Source: Oleiagrimonas citrea | GTDB lineage: Bacteria; Pseudomonadota; Gammaproteobacteria; Xanthomonadales; Rhodanobacteraceae | DNA: 64,000 bases | Direction: 5' to 3' | Assembly: GCF_012395255.1 (NCBI RefSeq) | Contig: NZ_JAAZQD010000004.1 | Coordinates: 471,390-535,389, forward strand | Position numbers and translations under genes: made by a program | Shown here: positions 44,631 to 56,155 of the stretch, in pieces | Layout: the number at the start of each line of letters is the position of its first letter | How positions within the stretch are numbered: position 1 is the first letter of the stretch | Notes under the pieces: generated by a model | The model's database searches: none | Told to the model about the DNA's origin: nothing | The model's input: the letters and a program-made list of their open reading frames with translations, nothing else

Positions 44631-46268
44631 TCAATCGAGCAGGGCGAGTGTGTCGGTGTCGATATCGGTCAGGCGGTCGAGGCCATGCGCGAGAAAACAG
44701 CGCAGCGCGAGGGCGGGACGTCGGTCGTCGGATGACTCGCCCGCACGTGCGGCGAGCAGGGCGGCCGCCATGCATCGCGCCAGTGTGATCGCCAGCCCGC
44801 GCGCTCCGGCCTGCAGTCGAGCGGCGTCGTTGCCGCAGTCGTCGATGAAGGCACGCGCACGGTCCAATGCACTGCGCACGGCCTCGGCAGCGGTGCGGTC
44901 GTCATGATGGGTCAGTAGGCGTTCGATCTCTTCGTTCAGCGGGTCGAGACTGCTGGCGGACAGCGCGCGCAACGTGTCCAGGGACAGCACGTTGGTCGTG
45001 CCTTCCCAGATGGCATACACCTGTGCGTCGCGCAGCAGCTGGGGCAGGCCCGTGTCCTCGATGTAGCCCGCGCCGCCGAAGCATTCAAGTGTCTCCGAGG
45101 CGATCGCGACCGACAGCTTGCCGGTCCACAGTTTTGCCAGCGGCGTGAGCAGACGCAGTAGCTGCGTCTGTGCCGGGGAGGCCGTGTGGTGTTCGACCTG
45201 ACCGAGCAGTTCGGCGACATGGAAGGTCAGGGCGAACGCGCCCTCGAACTCGGCCTGCATGTCGGCCAGCGTGCGGGCGTGCAGCGGCTGTTCGATCAGC
45301 GGCCGGCCGAAGGCCTGCCGGCGGCGTGCGTAATCGCTCGCCAGCGCCAGGCAGCGCGCCATGCTGGCCGTAGCGCAGACCGCATTCCAGGTGCGGGTGA
45401 CGTTGAGCATCGGCGCGACCCGACGCACGCCATGATCGAGGCCAGCGACGGGTTCGGCGGGCAGGCCGTCCAGGTGAATTTCCGCGGTCGGCAGTTCGCG
45501 GGTGCCGAGCTTGTTCTTCAGGCGGTCGATGCTCAGATCGCGCCAGCGGCCCTGCGCATCCTTGGTCTCGACGTAGAACAGCGCCAGGCCGCCAGTGCCT
45601 TCGCCCGCGCCTTCGGGGCGGGCCAGCGCCAGCGCGGCTTCGCCGACCACCGCCGAGGTGAACCACTTGCGGCCGTACAGCCGCCACTGGCCCTGCTCGT
45701 CGCGTCGGGCGACGGTGCCGGTGCGAGCGACATCGGAGCCACCGGCAGTCTCGGTCATCCACTGCCCCGATAGCCAGAAACGGTCGCTTTCGCGGCTGAG
45801 GAAGTGCGGCAGGGCGCGCGCGATGATGTCTTTGTTCCCGGCGGCCTTGAGCGCGGTGGCCGCGCCGTCGGTCATGGCCAGCGGGCAGGTGTAGAACTCG
45901 CTGGCGAGGTGGTACAGATACACGCGCATGAACTGTTCCAGCCGGCCGTGCGCGCCGGCCTCGGCATCATGGCCGGCGGCGAGGACGGCATGGCGCGTGG
46001 TCAACTCGGGTCCCTCGCGCCAGGCTTGGGTCAGTTCGATGCGGTCGATGCGCTCGCCCCAGGGGCCCCATTGCGTCAGCACGGGTTCGCCGGGCGTGCT
46101 CGCCAGGCGACGCTCGTAGGCCATGCAGGCGTAGTCGCCCAGCGCGATCAGGTCGGCCTCCAGCGCGGCGCGGCGCGCGGGCGGCACACGCTGTGCGATC
46201 AGGGCCTTGAGCAGGCGATCCTGATGGAACGGATGCGGCAGTCGTGGGGCGTCCTGCAGGAATTCCAT
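44631..46268 (-). CDS. aidB: AidB-like acyl-CoA dehydrogenase
   Basis: A 545-residue flavoprotein of the AidB group. In E. coli AidB is induced by alkylation damage, binds DNA and is proposed to protect promoters; the substrate of its dehydrogenase fold is unknown. Visible motifs are the acyl-CoA dehydrogenase WMTETAGGSDVARTGT signature, RKWFTSAVVGEAALALARPEG, and YARRRQAFGRPLIEQPLHARTLADM. The C-terminal CFGGAGYIEDTGLPQLLRDAQVYAIWEGTTNVLSLD segment is typical. Length matches AidB (about 540 aa). Confidence 0.9.
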   Translation of the reverse strand: MEFLQDAPRLPHPFHQDRLLKALIAQRVPPARRAALEADLIALGDYACMAYERRLASTPGEPVLTQWGPWGERIDRIELTQAWREGPELTTRHAVLAAGHDAEAGAHGRLEQFMRVYLYHLASEFYTCPLAMTDGAATALKAAGNKDIIARALPHFLSRESDRFWLSGQWMTETAGGSDVARTGTVARRDEQGQWRLYGRKWFTSAVVGEAALALARPEGAGEGTGGLALFYVETKDAQGRWRDLSIDRLKNKLGTRELPTAEIHLDGLPAEPVAGLDHGVRRVAPMLNVTRTWNAVCATASMARCLALASDYARRRQAFGRPLIEQPLHARTLADMQAEFEGAFALTFHVAELLGQVEHHTASPAQTQLLRLLTPLAKLWTGKLSVAIASETLECFGGAGYIEDTGLPQLLRDAQVYAIWEGTTNVLSLDTLRALSASSLDPLNEEIERLLTHHDDRTAAEAVRSALDRARAFIDDCGNDAARLQAGARGLAITLARCMAAALLAARAGESSDDRRPALALRCFLAHGLDRLTDIDTDTLALLD

Positions 46269-46330
46269 GACGGTCAGCGCCAGCGGTGGAGAATCGAATT
46301 ATAAACGCCGCGTGCGCCGAGCCGCAGGCG

Positions 46331-47379
<1,049 letters not shown>

Positions 47380-47414
47380 CTACGCTGACCATGATATTCC
47401 ACACGGGGGCCGAC

Positions 47415-48698
47415 ATGTTCCGGCGTTTCGATCGCGACCGCGTTATCGCCTTCGCCCGCTTCGTCTGGCAGCGCTTCGTCGACGACAAGTGCTTCGAGAC
47501 CGCAGGTGCGTTGTCGTACACCACGCTGTTCGCGCTGGTGCCCCTGACCGTGGCCGTGGTCAGCATTCTCACGGCCCTTCCGATGTTCCAGGGCTGGACC
47601 GATGTGCTGGCCAACTTCCTGTTCCGCAATTTCGTGCCGGCGGCGGGCGACGCGGTACAGAAGTACGTGCTGGAGTTCGCCGGCAACGCCAGCAAGCTGA
47701 CCGGCATCGGCATCGTGGTGGTGCTGCTTTCGGCGCTGATGATGCTGTCCAGCATCGAGGAGCGCTTCAACCGCATCTGGCGGGTGCAGACCAAGCGCTC
47801 GACGGTGTCGCGCTTCATGATGTACTGGGCGGCGCTGACGCTGGGGCCGGTGCTGGTGGTGGCCGGACTGACCCTGACCTCGTACCTGGCCGCGGTGCCG
47901 CTGCTGGGCCGGGTCAGCGACGGTGTGGAGCTGAAGCGCCATCTGCTGGGCGTCCTGCCGTTCCTGGTCAGCGTGGCGGGTCTGTTCGGCATGTACTGGC
48001 TGATCCCGAATCGCAAGATCAAGCGCCGCTATGCACTGGTCGGCGCGTTGCTGGCGGCGGTGTTGTTCGAGATCGCCAAGTGGGCCTTCGCCGCCTACGT
48101 GCGCAGCGTGCCGTCCTACCGCGAGATCTACGGCGCGCTGGCGGTGGTGCCGATCTTCCTGGTGTGGATCTATCTGTCCTGGGTCATCGTGCTGCTGGGG
48201 GCGTCGATCACCGCCTCGATCTCGGCGTTCGACTACCGTCCGCACGAGGAACGGCTACCGAAGGGCGCGGAATTCCTCGGGCTGATGCATCTGCTCAAGC
48301 ATTTCGTGGTGGCGCAGCGCCAGGGGCGCGCGCTGGGCGAGAGCGATCTGAAGGTATGCGAGCGCTTCGTGTCCGACGACCTGCTGCAGCGCTATCTGGG
48401 CGATCTGAACGAGGCGGGTCTGATTCGTCGCACCGAAGAGGACGAGTGGGTCATGACGCGCAGCCTGGACACTTCCACGCTGATGGAAATCTACGAGGCC
48501 GGGCGGTATCGTCTGCCTCTCGACGAGTCCCTGCTGCACCAGTTCAGCCAGGGGTTGCCGGAGCCGTTGCGCAGGCAGTTGGGCGAGCTTACCGAGTCCC
48601 TGCGCGCCACGCTCGGCATCCACCTGTCCGAGTTGTTCGTCTTCCCCAACGCGGGCGCCGATCGCGACGCCGCGAAAGTCAAAGCGGAATCCTCATGA
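47415..48698 (+). CDS. YihY/UPF0761-family inner-membrane protein
   Basis: A 427-residue YihY/BrkB-family protein with six membrane helices (residues about 35-265). Family features include the N-terminal CFETAGALSYTTLFALVPLTVAV and FLVWIYLSWVIVLLGASITASI. It was once wrongly called RNase BN. A soluble C-terminal winged-helix-like region (about 280-427) is present, longer than in E. coli. Function is unknown. Its stop overlaps the thioredoxin start as ATGA. Confidence 0.88.
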   Translation: MFRRFDRDRVIAFARFVWQRFVDDKCFETAGALSYTTLFALVPLTVAVVSILTALPMFQGWTDVLANFLFRNFVPAAGDAVQKYVLEFAGNASKLTGIGIVVVLLSALMMLSSIEERFNRIWRVQTKRSTVSRFMMYWAALTLGPVLVVAGLTLTSYLAAVPLLGRVSDGVELKRHLLGVLPFLVSVAGLFGMYWLIPNRKIKRRYALVGALLAAVLFEIAKWAFAAYVRSVPSYREIYGALAVVPIFLVWIYLSWVIVLLGASITASISAFDYRPHEERLPKGAEFLGLMHLLKHFVVAQRQGRALGESDLKVCERFVSDDLLQRYLGDLNEAGLIRRTEEDEWVMTRSLDTSTLMEIYEAGRYRLPLDESLLHQFSQGLPEPLRRQLGELTESLRATLGIHLSELFVFPNAGADRDAAKVKAESS

Positions 48699-49177
48699 AA
48701 CGTCTTTCCCTGTTGATGTGCCTCGGTCTCCTGCTGGCCGGCCTCGGTTCCGTTTCGCATGCGAGCGGTACGGATGCACTGCCGACCCTGAAGGTCGACA
48801 CGCTCGCCGGCAAGTCGTTCGACCTCGCCGCGCAGCGCGGCAAGTGGGTCATCGTCAACTACTGGGCGACCTGGTGCCATCCGTGCATCCACGAGATGCC
48901 GGCGATCTCGACCTTCGTCCAGGATCACGATGACGTCACCGCCATCGGCCTGGCCTATCAGGATGCCGATCCGGTGGACCTGCGGGCGTTCCTGAAGAAG
49001 CATCCCGTCAGTTATCCGATCGCCAAGGTCGATCCTGCGCATCCGCCGGCCGCCTTCGGTGCGCCGCTGGGCTTGCCGACGACCTACCTGATCGCGCCGG
49101 ACGGCCACATTGCCAAGCGCTTCGTCGGTCCGATCACGCCCGCCGACCTGAAGAAGGTCATCGATGCGGCGAAGTGA
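48695..49177 (+). CDS. Periplasmic TlpA-like thioredoxin-fold protein
   Basis: A 160-residue exported thiol-disulfide protein. Signal peptide 1-23 (SLLMCLGLLLAGLGSVSHAS); thioredoxin fold with active site WCHPC in NYWATWCHPCIHEMPA (CxxC with His-Pro between), and the cis-proline region GLPTTYLIAPDG. Probably a membrane-near disulfide reductase, perhaps serving cytochrome maturation or peroxide defence; the partner is unknown. Translationally coupled to yihY; acylphosphatase follows 7 bp later. Confidence 0.88.
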   Translation: MKRLSLLMCLGLLLAGLGSVSHASGTDALPTLKVDTLAGKSFDLAAQRGKWVIVNYWATWCHPCIHEMPAISTFVQDHDDVTAIGLAYQDADPVDLRAFLKKHPVSYPIAKVDPAHPPAAFGAPLGLPTTYLIAPDGHIAKRFVGPITPADLKKVIDAAK

Positions 49178-49184
49178 GGCCCCG

Positions 49185-49451
49185 ATGACGGCGGCGCGTT
49201 TTCTCGTGTCGGGACGGGTGCAGGGCGTGTTCTACCGCGCGTCCACCCGCGAGCAGGCGTTGCGGCTCGGGCTGAGTGGTTCGGCGGTCAATCTGGCCGA
49301 CGGACGCGTCGAAGTCATCGCCGAGGGGGCGCCCGATGCCATCGATGCGTTGGAGCGGTGGCTGCACGAAGGCCCGCCCGCAGCCCGGGTCGAGCAGGTC
49401 GAGCGCAGCACCTTCGCGGCGGATGTGGCGCCGGGATTCCGTACCGGCTGA
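49185..49451 (+). CDS. acyP: Acylphosphatase
   Basis: An 88-residue enzyme that hydrolyses carboxyl-phosphate bonds of acylphosphates. The phosphate-binding loop VSGRVQGVFYRASTREQA with the catalytic arginine (FYRAST) and the catalytic asparagine (GSAVNLADGRVEV) are both intact. The start at 49185 is preceded by GTGAGG; a start 21 bp upstream is unnecessary. It ends two bases before the convergent ppk2 stop. Confidence 0.93.
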   Translation: MTAARFLVSGRVQGVFYRASTREQALRLGLSGSAVNLADGRVEVIAEGAPDAIDALERWLHEGPPAARVEQVERSTFAADVAPGFRTG

Positions 49452-49453
49452 AT

Positions 49454-50221
49454 TCAGTGTCGAGGCTCGATCCAGAAAGACGGATCGGCCAGCTGTTCAC
49501 GTCCAGGTTGTTCGCGCAAGGCGGGCAGGTCGAGCGCCGCCGTGGGCACGGTGGTGTCCGGTAGCCGGTCGAGCAGATGGCGCAGCAGATTCAGGCGACC
49601 GCGGCGCTGATCGTTGTAGTCGACTACGAACCAGGGCGCGTGCGGGGCGTGCGTGCGTTCCAGCATCACGTCGCGCAGGCGGCCGATCTCGGCGTACTTC
49701 TCGCGCGCGGCGACGTCGATGGGCGAAAGTTTCCAGCGCTTGAGCGGGTCCTGGGCACGCTCGGCGAAGCGCTCTTCCTGATTCGCCTGGTCGACGGCCA
49801 GCCAGTACTTCAGCAGCAGGATGCCGTCGTCGGCCAGCATGCGTTCGAAGATCGGACATTCATCGAGGAATTGCGCGTACTGCGCCTGCGTGCAGAACCC
49901 CATCAGCGGCTCGACGCCGGCGCGGTTGTACCAGCTGCGATCGAACAGCACGAATTCGCCGGCAGCGGGCAGGTGCGCGACATAGCGCTGGAAATACCAC
50001 TGCGTGCTCTCGCGGTCGCTGGGTTTGGGCAGGGCGACCACGCGATAGCTGCGCGTGTCCAGATGCTCGGTGATGGCGCGGATGGTTCCGCCTTTGCCGG
50101 CCGCGTCGCGGCCCTCGAAGATCACCATCAGTCGGCGCCCGCTGGCGCGCAGCCAGCGGCTGACGCCGATCAGCTCGGCCTGCAGGCCTTCCAGCGCGTC
50201 CTCGTAGTCCTTGCGTTTCAT
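49454..50221 (-). CDS. ppk2: PPK2-family polyphosphate kinase
   Basis: A 255-residue single-domain (class I/III-type) PPK2 that uses polyphosphate to phosphorylate nucleotides, mainly nucleoside diphosphates in class I. Walker A GRDAAGKGGTIRAI, Walker B FDRSWYNRAGVEPLMGF and the lid region RWKLSPIDVAAREKYAE are all present. The start at 50221 is supported by GGAGG upstream. It lies 53 bp after prfA on the minus strand and could be co-transcribed with hemA-prfA. The nucleotide class cannot be fixed from sequence. Confidence 0.92.
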   Translation of the reverse strand: MKRKDYEDALEGLQAELIGVSRWLRASGRRLMVIFEGRDAAGKGGTIRAITEHLDTRSYRVVALPKPSDRESTQWYFQRYVAHLPAAGEFVLFDRSWYNRAGVEPLMGFCTQAQYAQFLDECPIFERMLADDGILLLKYWLAVDQANQEERFAERAQDPLKRWKLSPIDVAAREKYAEIGRLRDVMLERTHAPHAPWFVVDYNDQRRGRLNLLRHLLDRLPDTTVPTAALDLPALREQPGREQLADPSFWIEPRH

Positions 50222-50274
50222 CGGTCCGCCTCCGTCGCGATGATCGCAGCGTAGCAGGCGGGAGGCCGAAAGGA

Positions 50275-51357
<1,083 letters not shown>

Positions 51358-51426
51358 GGCGACCGGTTGGCGACAACGGGATGGCCGGTCAGGATAGCGT
51401 GCCGGCGGCGCAGGCGGAACGCTAGG

Positions 51427-52707
51427 CTAGCGCTCGTCGGGCGTCTTGTCCGGATCGGCGGTCAGGCCGTACAGCCGCTCGGCGGCGTTGAGCAGGTCCA
51501 GGTCGCCGGATAGCGCCGCTTCGCGCAGGCTCGCGCTGGGGGCGTGCAGCAGCTTGTTGGTCAGCGTGTTGGCGAGGAAGGTCAGCGCCTCCTCGGGCGA
51601 CTTGCCGCGTTCGATCATGCTCTGTGCGCGACTGAGCACTTCGTCGCGATGGTTCTCGGCGTTGGCGCGCAAGTCGAGCACCGGATTGCGCAGGGTCAGC
51701 GCGCGGCGCCAGTTCATGTAGCGGTCGACCTGCAGGTCGATGATGGCGCCGGCCTCGTTGGCGGCCATTTCGCGCGAGCGCAGGTGTTCGTCGATGACCT
51801 GGCGCAGATCGTCGATGCCATACAGGAACACGTCGCGCAGTTCGGCCACGGCCGGTTCGATGTCGCGCGGCACGGCGATGTCGACCATGAACATCGGGCG
51901 GCGGCGACGCGTGGCGATGGCGGCCTCGACCATGTCGCGGGTAATCACCGGCTGTCGCGCGGCGGTCGAGCTGATGACGATGTCGGCTTCGGCCAGATGC
52001 TTGCCCAGGTCGGACAGGGCGATGGCGTAGCCGCCGTGCTGATGCGCCAGCGTCTGCGCGGTTTCCAGTGTGCGGTTGGCGACCAGCAGGCGTTTGACCT
52101 GTTTCCCGGCCAGGTGTCGCGCGGCCAGCTCGATGGTGTCGCCGGCGCCGACCAGCAACACGCAGGCGTCGCGCAGATCGGTGAAGACCTGTTCGGCCAG
52201 GCGCACGGCGGTGAAGGCGACGGAAACCGTGTGCGCGCCGATGCGCGTGTCGCTGCGCACTCGCTTGGCCACGGCGAAAGTGTGCTGCAGCAGGCGGTCC
52301 ATCGGCGGGCCCAGCGTCTGCACTTCGCGCGCCATCTGGTAGGCGTCCTTGACCTGGCCGAGAATCTGCGGCTCGCCCAGCACCATCGAATCGAGTCCGG
52401 TGGCGACGCGGAAGATATGTCGCACCGCCTCGTCCTCGTCGTGGCGATACAGGAACTCGTCCAGCTTGTCCGCGGTCAGGTGATGATGCTGGTGCAACCA
52501 TTCGGCCGGCACGTGCTCGGCGCCGGCATGGACGCTGCAGTAAAGCTCGGTGCGGTTGCAGGTCGACAGGATCAACGCTTCGTCCACGCCGTTCTGCAGG
52601 CGCAGGTCGCTCATCGCACGACGTGCGTTGTCGCCGTCGAACGCAACCTGTTCACGCAGGCTGACGGGCGCAGTGAGGTGGTTGAGCCCGAAGGCGACGA
52701 GCGGCAT
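51427..52707 (-). CDS. hemA: HemA, glutamyl-tRNA reductase
   Basis: HemA reduces glutamyl-tRNA(Glu) to glutamate-1-semialdehyde, the first step of C5 haem synthesis. The 426-residue protein has the catalytic-cysteine motif ILSTCNRTELY near residue 50, the GEPQILGQVKDAY segment, an NADPH-binding VGAGDTIELAARHL motif and a C-terminal dimerisation helix. The start at 52707 (PLVAFGLNHLTAPVSLRE) is the usual N-terminus. It is head-to-head with the TPR lipoprotein gene, 99 bp apart. Confidence 0.97.
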   Translation of the reverse strand: MPLVAFGLNHLTAPVSLREQVAFDGDNARRAMSDLRLQNGVDEALILSTCNRTELYCSVHAGAEHVPAEWLHQHHHLTADKLDEFLYRHDEDEAVRHIFRVATGLDSMVLGEPQILGQVKDAYQMAREVQTLGPPMDRLLQHTFAVAKRVRSDTRIGAHTVSVAFTAVRLAEQVFTDLRDACVLLVGAGDTIELAARHLAGKQVKRLLVANRTLETAQTLAHQHGGYAIALSDLGKHLAEADIVISSTAARQPVITRDMVEAAIATRRRRPMFMVDIAVPRDIEPAVAELRDVFLYGIDDLRQVIDEHLRSREMAANEAGAIIDLQVDRYMNWRRALTLRNPVLDLRANAENHRDEVLSRAQSMIERGKSPEEALTFLANTLTNKLLHAPSASLREAALSGDLDLLNAAERLYGLTADPDKTPDER

Positions 52708-52806
52708 AGGAAATCGTGGTGGCGGCAGCTTGGTTACGGGCAGCAATAGGCTAAGCTGTCCCGACGGCCGGTCGCTGGCGTTACCGGCCCCATACGGAGG
52801 TAAATT

Positions 52807-54540
52807 GTGCGCAGCAGTCACGCCAAGTTCAAGCAATGGCGGCATTTTGCAGCAGCAGCGATGCTGCCCATGGTGTTGTTCGGGTGCACTTCGATGCCCA
52901 CAAAGACCGCGCAGCGGCCTGCGGACGGCAAGCAGCCGCTGCACACCCTGTCGGTCGCGACCCCGGATGCCGATCACGACGTAGCCGCGCTGTTGATGCA
53001 GGCCGAATTCGCGCTCGGCAAGGGCGACCTGCGCGCCGCGCAGAAGGGGTATGCCAAGGCCAGTCAGCTATCCAGCGATCCCAAAGTGGCCGAGCGTGCC
53101 GTGGGTCTGGCGCTGGCCCTGCACGATAGCGCCGCCGCGCAACAGGCTCTGGCGCGCTGGAAGGTCCTGGGCGCCGACGAGGCGGGACTGCAGCGCGCGC
53201 GCGCCCAGATCGCACTGGATCAGGGCCGTACTGAAGACGCGCAAAAAGCCTTGATGGCGCTGACCGAGCGCGGCAGCAAGCAGGACTGGCAGCGTTTCGG
53301 CAAGGTGCTGCTGGGCGCGCGCGATGCTGCGCAGGCGGGGCAGTTGCTGGAAAAGATTGCTACACCGCAGCGACTTCCGAAAGACGAGCTGGCCTGGCTG
53401 GCGATGAGCGAACTGGGTCAGAAACTCGGTCGCTACGCCTACGCGCAGCAGATTGCCGACATCGCCGCCGAGCGTTTCCGGAGCAGTCAGACCTATGCCT
53501 GGGCGGCGCAACTCCATGCGCAGCGCGGCGAAGACCAGAAGGCGCTCGCGCTGTATGCAAAAGCCGTGTCCGCTTCGCCGCAGGATCTCGATGTGCGCAT
53601 GGCCTATGCCGGTCTACTGGCCAAGAACGGGGACAACCAGGGCGCCGAGCGCGTGCTGGCGAAGGGACCCCAGAATTCGCGCAGCTTCGCGGCGCGCGCG
53701 GCCTTTGCCGCACGCACCCAGGATTTGCCTGCGCTGAAACGCATCTACGGCGAATTGCGCAAGGCGCCGGATGACGTGCGGGAGTCGAGCTACTACCTGC
53801 TTGGTCAACTGGCTTCACTGCTGGACAAGCCGCAGGAGGCCGTCGATTGGCTGGCCAAGGTGCCGTCCGGCGACGAACATGCGTTCGATGCCGGTGTGCG
53901 GCGCGCCGTACTGCTGCAACAACTGGGCAAGCCGGCGCAGGCGCACGCGCTGGTCAAGCGTATGCGTGACGACCATGCCGACAAGGCTGATGTGGTGCAG
54001 CGACTGGATCAGGTCGACGCCGAGCTGTACATGCGTGGCGGCGACTATGCCAAGGCAGCGGTGGCGTACACGCGCGCGCTGAGCGCGGACAAGCACGATG
54101 CCGAGTTGCTCTACGGGCGTGGTCTGGCCTACGCAGAGGCCGGCGACATTGATGCCGCAGTGGCTGACCTGCGCGCTGTGCTGCGGTTGAAGCCCGACGA
54201 CATCAATGCCGTCAATGCACTGGGCTATACGCTGGTCGACGCCAATCGCGATCTCGATCAGGCAGAGAAACTGTTGACCCGGGCGCATGCCGCGCAGCCG
54301 GATGATCCGTCCATCACCGATTCCTGGGGCTGGCTGCAGTATCGACTGGGTCATCTGGGCAAGGCCGAAGCCGCACTGCAGGCATCCTGGAAGATGCGCC
54401 CCGATCCAGAAGTCGGCGCGCATCTGGTGCAGGTGCTGCTCGACCTGGGCAAGCGAACGCAGGCCGGGGAGGTCTATCGAGACGCGTTGAAACTGGATCC
54501 GGACAACCGGCACCTGCTTGCGCTGAAAGGGAAGCTGTAA
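52807..54540 (+). CDS. Tetratricopeptide-repeat lipoprotein
   Basis: A 577-residue protein with a lipobox (MLPMVLFGCTS, Cys at about 27) and multiple TPR units through its length (for example LLYGRGLAYAEAGDIDAAVADLRAVLRLKPDD). TPR lipoproteins at this position, divergent from hemA and upstream of lolB, are conserved in gammaproteobacteria and are implicated in outer-membrane assembly or localisation; the exact role is unknown. The GTG start is supported by GGAGGTAAATT upstream. Two bases separate its stop from lolB. Confidence 0.85.
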   Translation: MRSSHAKFKQWRHFAAAAMLPMVLFGCTSMPTKTAQRPADGKQPLHTLSVATPDADHDVAALLMQAEFALGKGDLRAAQKGYAKASQLSSDPKVAERAVGLALALHDSAAAQQALARWKVLGADEAGLQRARAQIALDQGRTEDAQKALMALTERGSKQDWQRFGKVLLGARDAAQAGQLLEKIATPQRLPKDELAWLAMSELGQKLGRYAYAQQIADIAAERFRSSQTYAWAAQLHAQRGEDQKALALYAKAVSASPQDLDVRMAYAGLLAKNGDNQGAERVLAKGPQNSRSFAARAAFAARTQDLPALKRIYGELRKAPDDVRESSYYLLGQLASLLDKPQEAVDWLAKVPSGDEHAFDAGVRRAVLLQQLGKPAQAHALVKRMRDDHADKADVVQRLDQVDAELYMRGGDYAKAAVAYTRALSADKHDAELLYGRGLAYAEAGDIDAAVADLRAVLRLKPDDINAVNALGYTLVDANRDLDQAEKLLTRAHAAQPDDPSITDSWGWLQYRLGHLGKAEAALQASWKMRPDPEVGAHLVQVLLDLGKRTQAGEVYRDALKLDPDNRHLLALKGKL

Positions 54541-54542
54541 CC

Positions 54543-55145
54543 GTGAACATCCGTCATCTGCTGCTCGGCGCCGCGATCCTGGCGCTGGCGGCCTGCGCGC
54601 CGGTACGGATCAAAGGCGACCATGCCATGCTCGGCGCGCAGCAGGCACGCGAGGCGAAGCTGTCGGCGCGCAACCACTGGACCATCCAGGCAAGGCTGGC
54701 GGTGACGGACGGCAAGCATGGCGGCAGCGGCAGCCTGACCTGGACCCAGAACGGCGACCGTTACGATTTCACCCTGCGCGCCCCGGTCACCGGGCGCAGT
54801 TTCCGCCTGCGCGGCGGCCCGGATGGTGCGGAGCTGGACGGGCTGGATCAGGGCACGCTCTACGGCGTCGACGCCGAGCACCTGTTGGCGCGGGCGCTGG
54901 GCTGGCGCGTGCCGCTGCAGCAGCTGCGCTATTGGGTGAAGGGATTGCGCGCGCCGGGTGGCAAGGCGAAGCTGCGCTTCGGCGAGAACCATCTGCCGTC
55001 GCTGCTGCAGCAGAATGGCTGGAACGTGGAATACCGCGACTGGTTCGCCGGCAGCGATCCAAGCGTGCCGCGCAAAGTCTTCGCCTCCATGGGCAACTAT
55101 CGTGTGCGCGTGTCCATCCAGCGCTGGTCCTGGTTCAAGCGATGA
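54543..55145 (+). CDS. lolB: LolB, outer-membrane lipoprotein receptor
   Basis: LolB receives lipoproteins from LolA and inserts them into the outer membrane. The 200-residue protein has a lipoprotein signal (LLLGAAILALAACAP, Cys18) and the LolB body: WTIQARLAVTDGKHGGSGSLTWTQNGDRYDFTLRAP, then WVPLQQLRYWVKGL-like and a C-terminal RKVFASMGNYRVRVSIQRW. The GTG start is two bases after the TPR gene. Its stop overlaps ispE as ATGA, giving the standard lolB-ispE-prs order. Confidence 0.93.
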   Translation: MNIRHLLLGAAILALAACAPVRIKGDHAMLGAQQAREAKLSARNHWTIQARLAVTDGKHGGSGSLTWTQNGDRYDFTLRAPVTGRSFRLRGGPDGAELDGLDQGTLYGVDAEHLLARALGWRVPLQQLRYWVKGLRAPGGKAKLRFGENHLPSLLQQNGWNVEYRDWFAGSDPSVPRKVFASMGNYRVRVSIQRWSWFKR

Positions 55146-56002
55146 GCGCGTGGAGCGTCTGGCCGGCGCCGGCCAAACTCAATTTGTTCCTGCGCATCGT
55201 CGGTCGGCGTGCGGATGGTTACCATCTGCTGCAGACCGTGTTCCGGCTGCTCGACTGGGGCGACGACGTCCGCGTCCGCGTTCGCGATGACGGGCAGATC
55301 ACGGGGGGCTCTGGTGTTGAAGGTGTGTCGCCCGAGCAGGATCTGGTGCTGCGGGCTGCTCACATGCTGCAGCAGCGTGCCGGCTGCACGCTCGGCGCGG
55401 ATCTGGCCGTGGACAAGCGGATTCCGGTGGGTGGAGGGCTTGGCGGCGGCAGTTCCGACGCGGCGACGACGCTGGTTGCATTGAATGCGTTGTGGAGAGC
55501 GGGCCTGGATATCGACGAACTGGCGGATCTGGGGCTGCGGCTCGGCGCGGATGTGCCAGTATTCGTGCGTGGCCGCAGTGCCTGGGCTGAAGGGGTGGGT
55601 GAGCGCATCGAGCCGTTGTCGCTGCCTGCCGCTAGCTATGTCATCGTGGATCCAGGTGTGCATGTGTCCACGCAGGCGCTTTTTCAGTCGCCCGAATTGA
55701 CACGAAATGCGCCCGAGGCGACAATTTCGAGCTTCCTGGAGGGACATGTCACGGATAACGCCTTCGCGCCGTTGGTGCGGGCGCGGCATGTGCGAATCGA
55801 CGACGCGATGACCTGGCTCGGCCAGTACGGCGCGGCGCGATTGTCCGGAACCGGAGCGTGCGTATTCCTGGAAACGGAAACGCGCGAGGCCAGCGAGCGG
55901 ATTGCCGCGCGCTGCCCGGAACCGTTCAGGGCCTTCGTGGCCGGTGGCGTCGACACGTCGCCGTTGCGTACGAAGGCGGACAGTTCAAGCATTGGGGCGT
56001 AG
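55142..56002 (+). CDS. ispE: IspE, 4-diphosphocytidyl-2-C-methyl-D-erythritol kinase
   Basis: IspE phosphorylates CDP-ME in the non-mevalonate isoprenoid pathway. The 286-residue GHMP kinase has the N-terminal PAPAKLNLFLRIVGRRADGYHLLQT motif, the ATP-binding PVGGGLGGGSSDAATTL loop and the C-terminal ARLSGTGACVFLE. Its last ten bases, including the TAG stop, lie inside the tRNA-Gln acceptor/D-arm region, so the coding and tRNA genes overlap. It is translationally coupled to lolB. Confidence 0.96.
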   Translation: MSAWSVWPAPAKLNLFLRIVGRRADGYHLLQTVFRLLDWGDDVRVRVRDDGQITGGSGVEGVSPEQDLVLRAAHMLQQRAGCTLGADLAVDKRIPVGGGLGGGSSDAATTLVALNALWRAGLDIDELADLGLRLGADVPVFVRGRSAWAEGVGERIEPLSLPAASYVIVDPGVHVSTQALFQSPELTRNAPEATISSFLEGHVTDNAFAPLVRARHVRIDDAMTWLGQYGAARLSGTGACVFLETETREASERIAARCPEPFRAFVAGGVDTSPLRTKADSSSIGA

Positions 56003-56067
56003 CCAAGCGGTAAGGCACCGGGTTTTGATCCCGGCATGCGCAGGTTCGAATCCTGCCGCCCCAGCCA
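55993..56067 (+). tRNA. tRNA-Gln (TTG)
   Basis: A 75-base gene: acceptor TGGGGCG / CGCCCCA, anticodon stem-loop CCGGGTTTTGATCCCGG with anticodon TTG, T-arm GCAGGTTCGAATCCTGC, and an encoded CCA. The 5' ten bases are shared with the ispE 3' end. With prs downstream it appears embedded in the lolB-ispE-prs transcript and would be released by processing. Confidence 0.96.
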
Positions 56068-56155
56068 TTTTTCGCAGCGCGCATGCGTCCGACGCAGCGC
56101 GTACATCGGGGTCCGCCCCGGTCTTCTCGAAACATCGCCAAGCGGAGAACGAACT

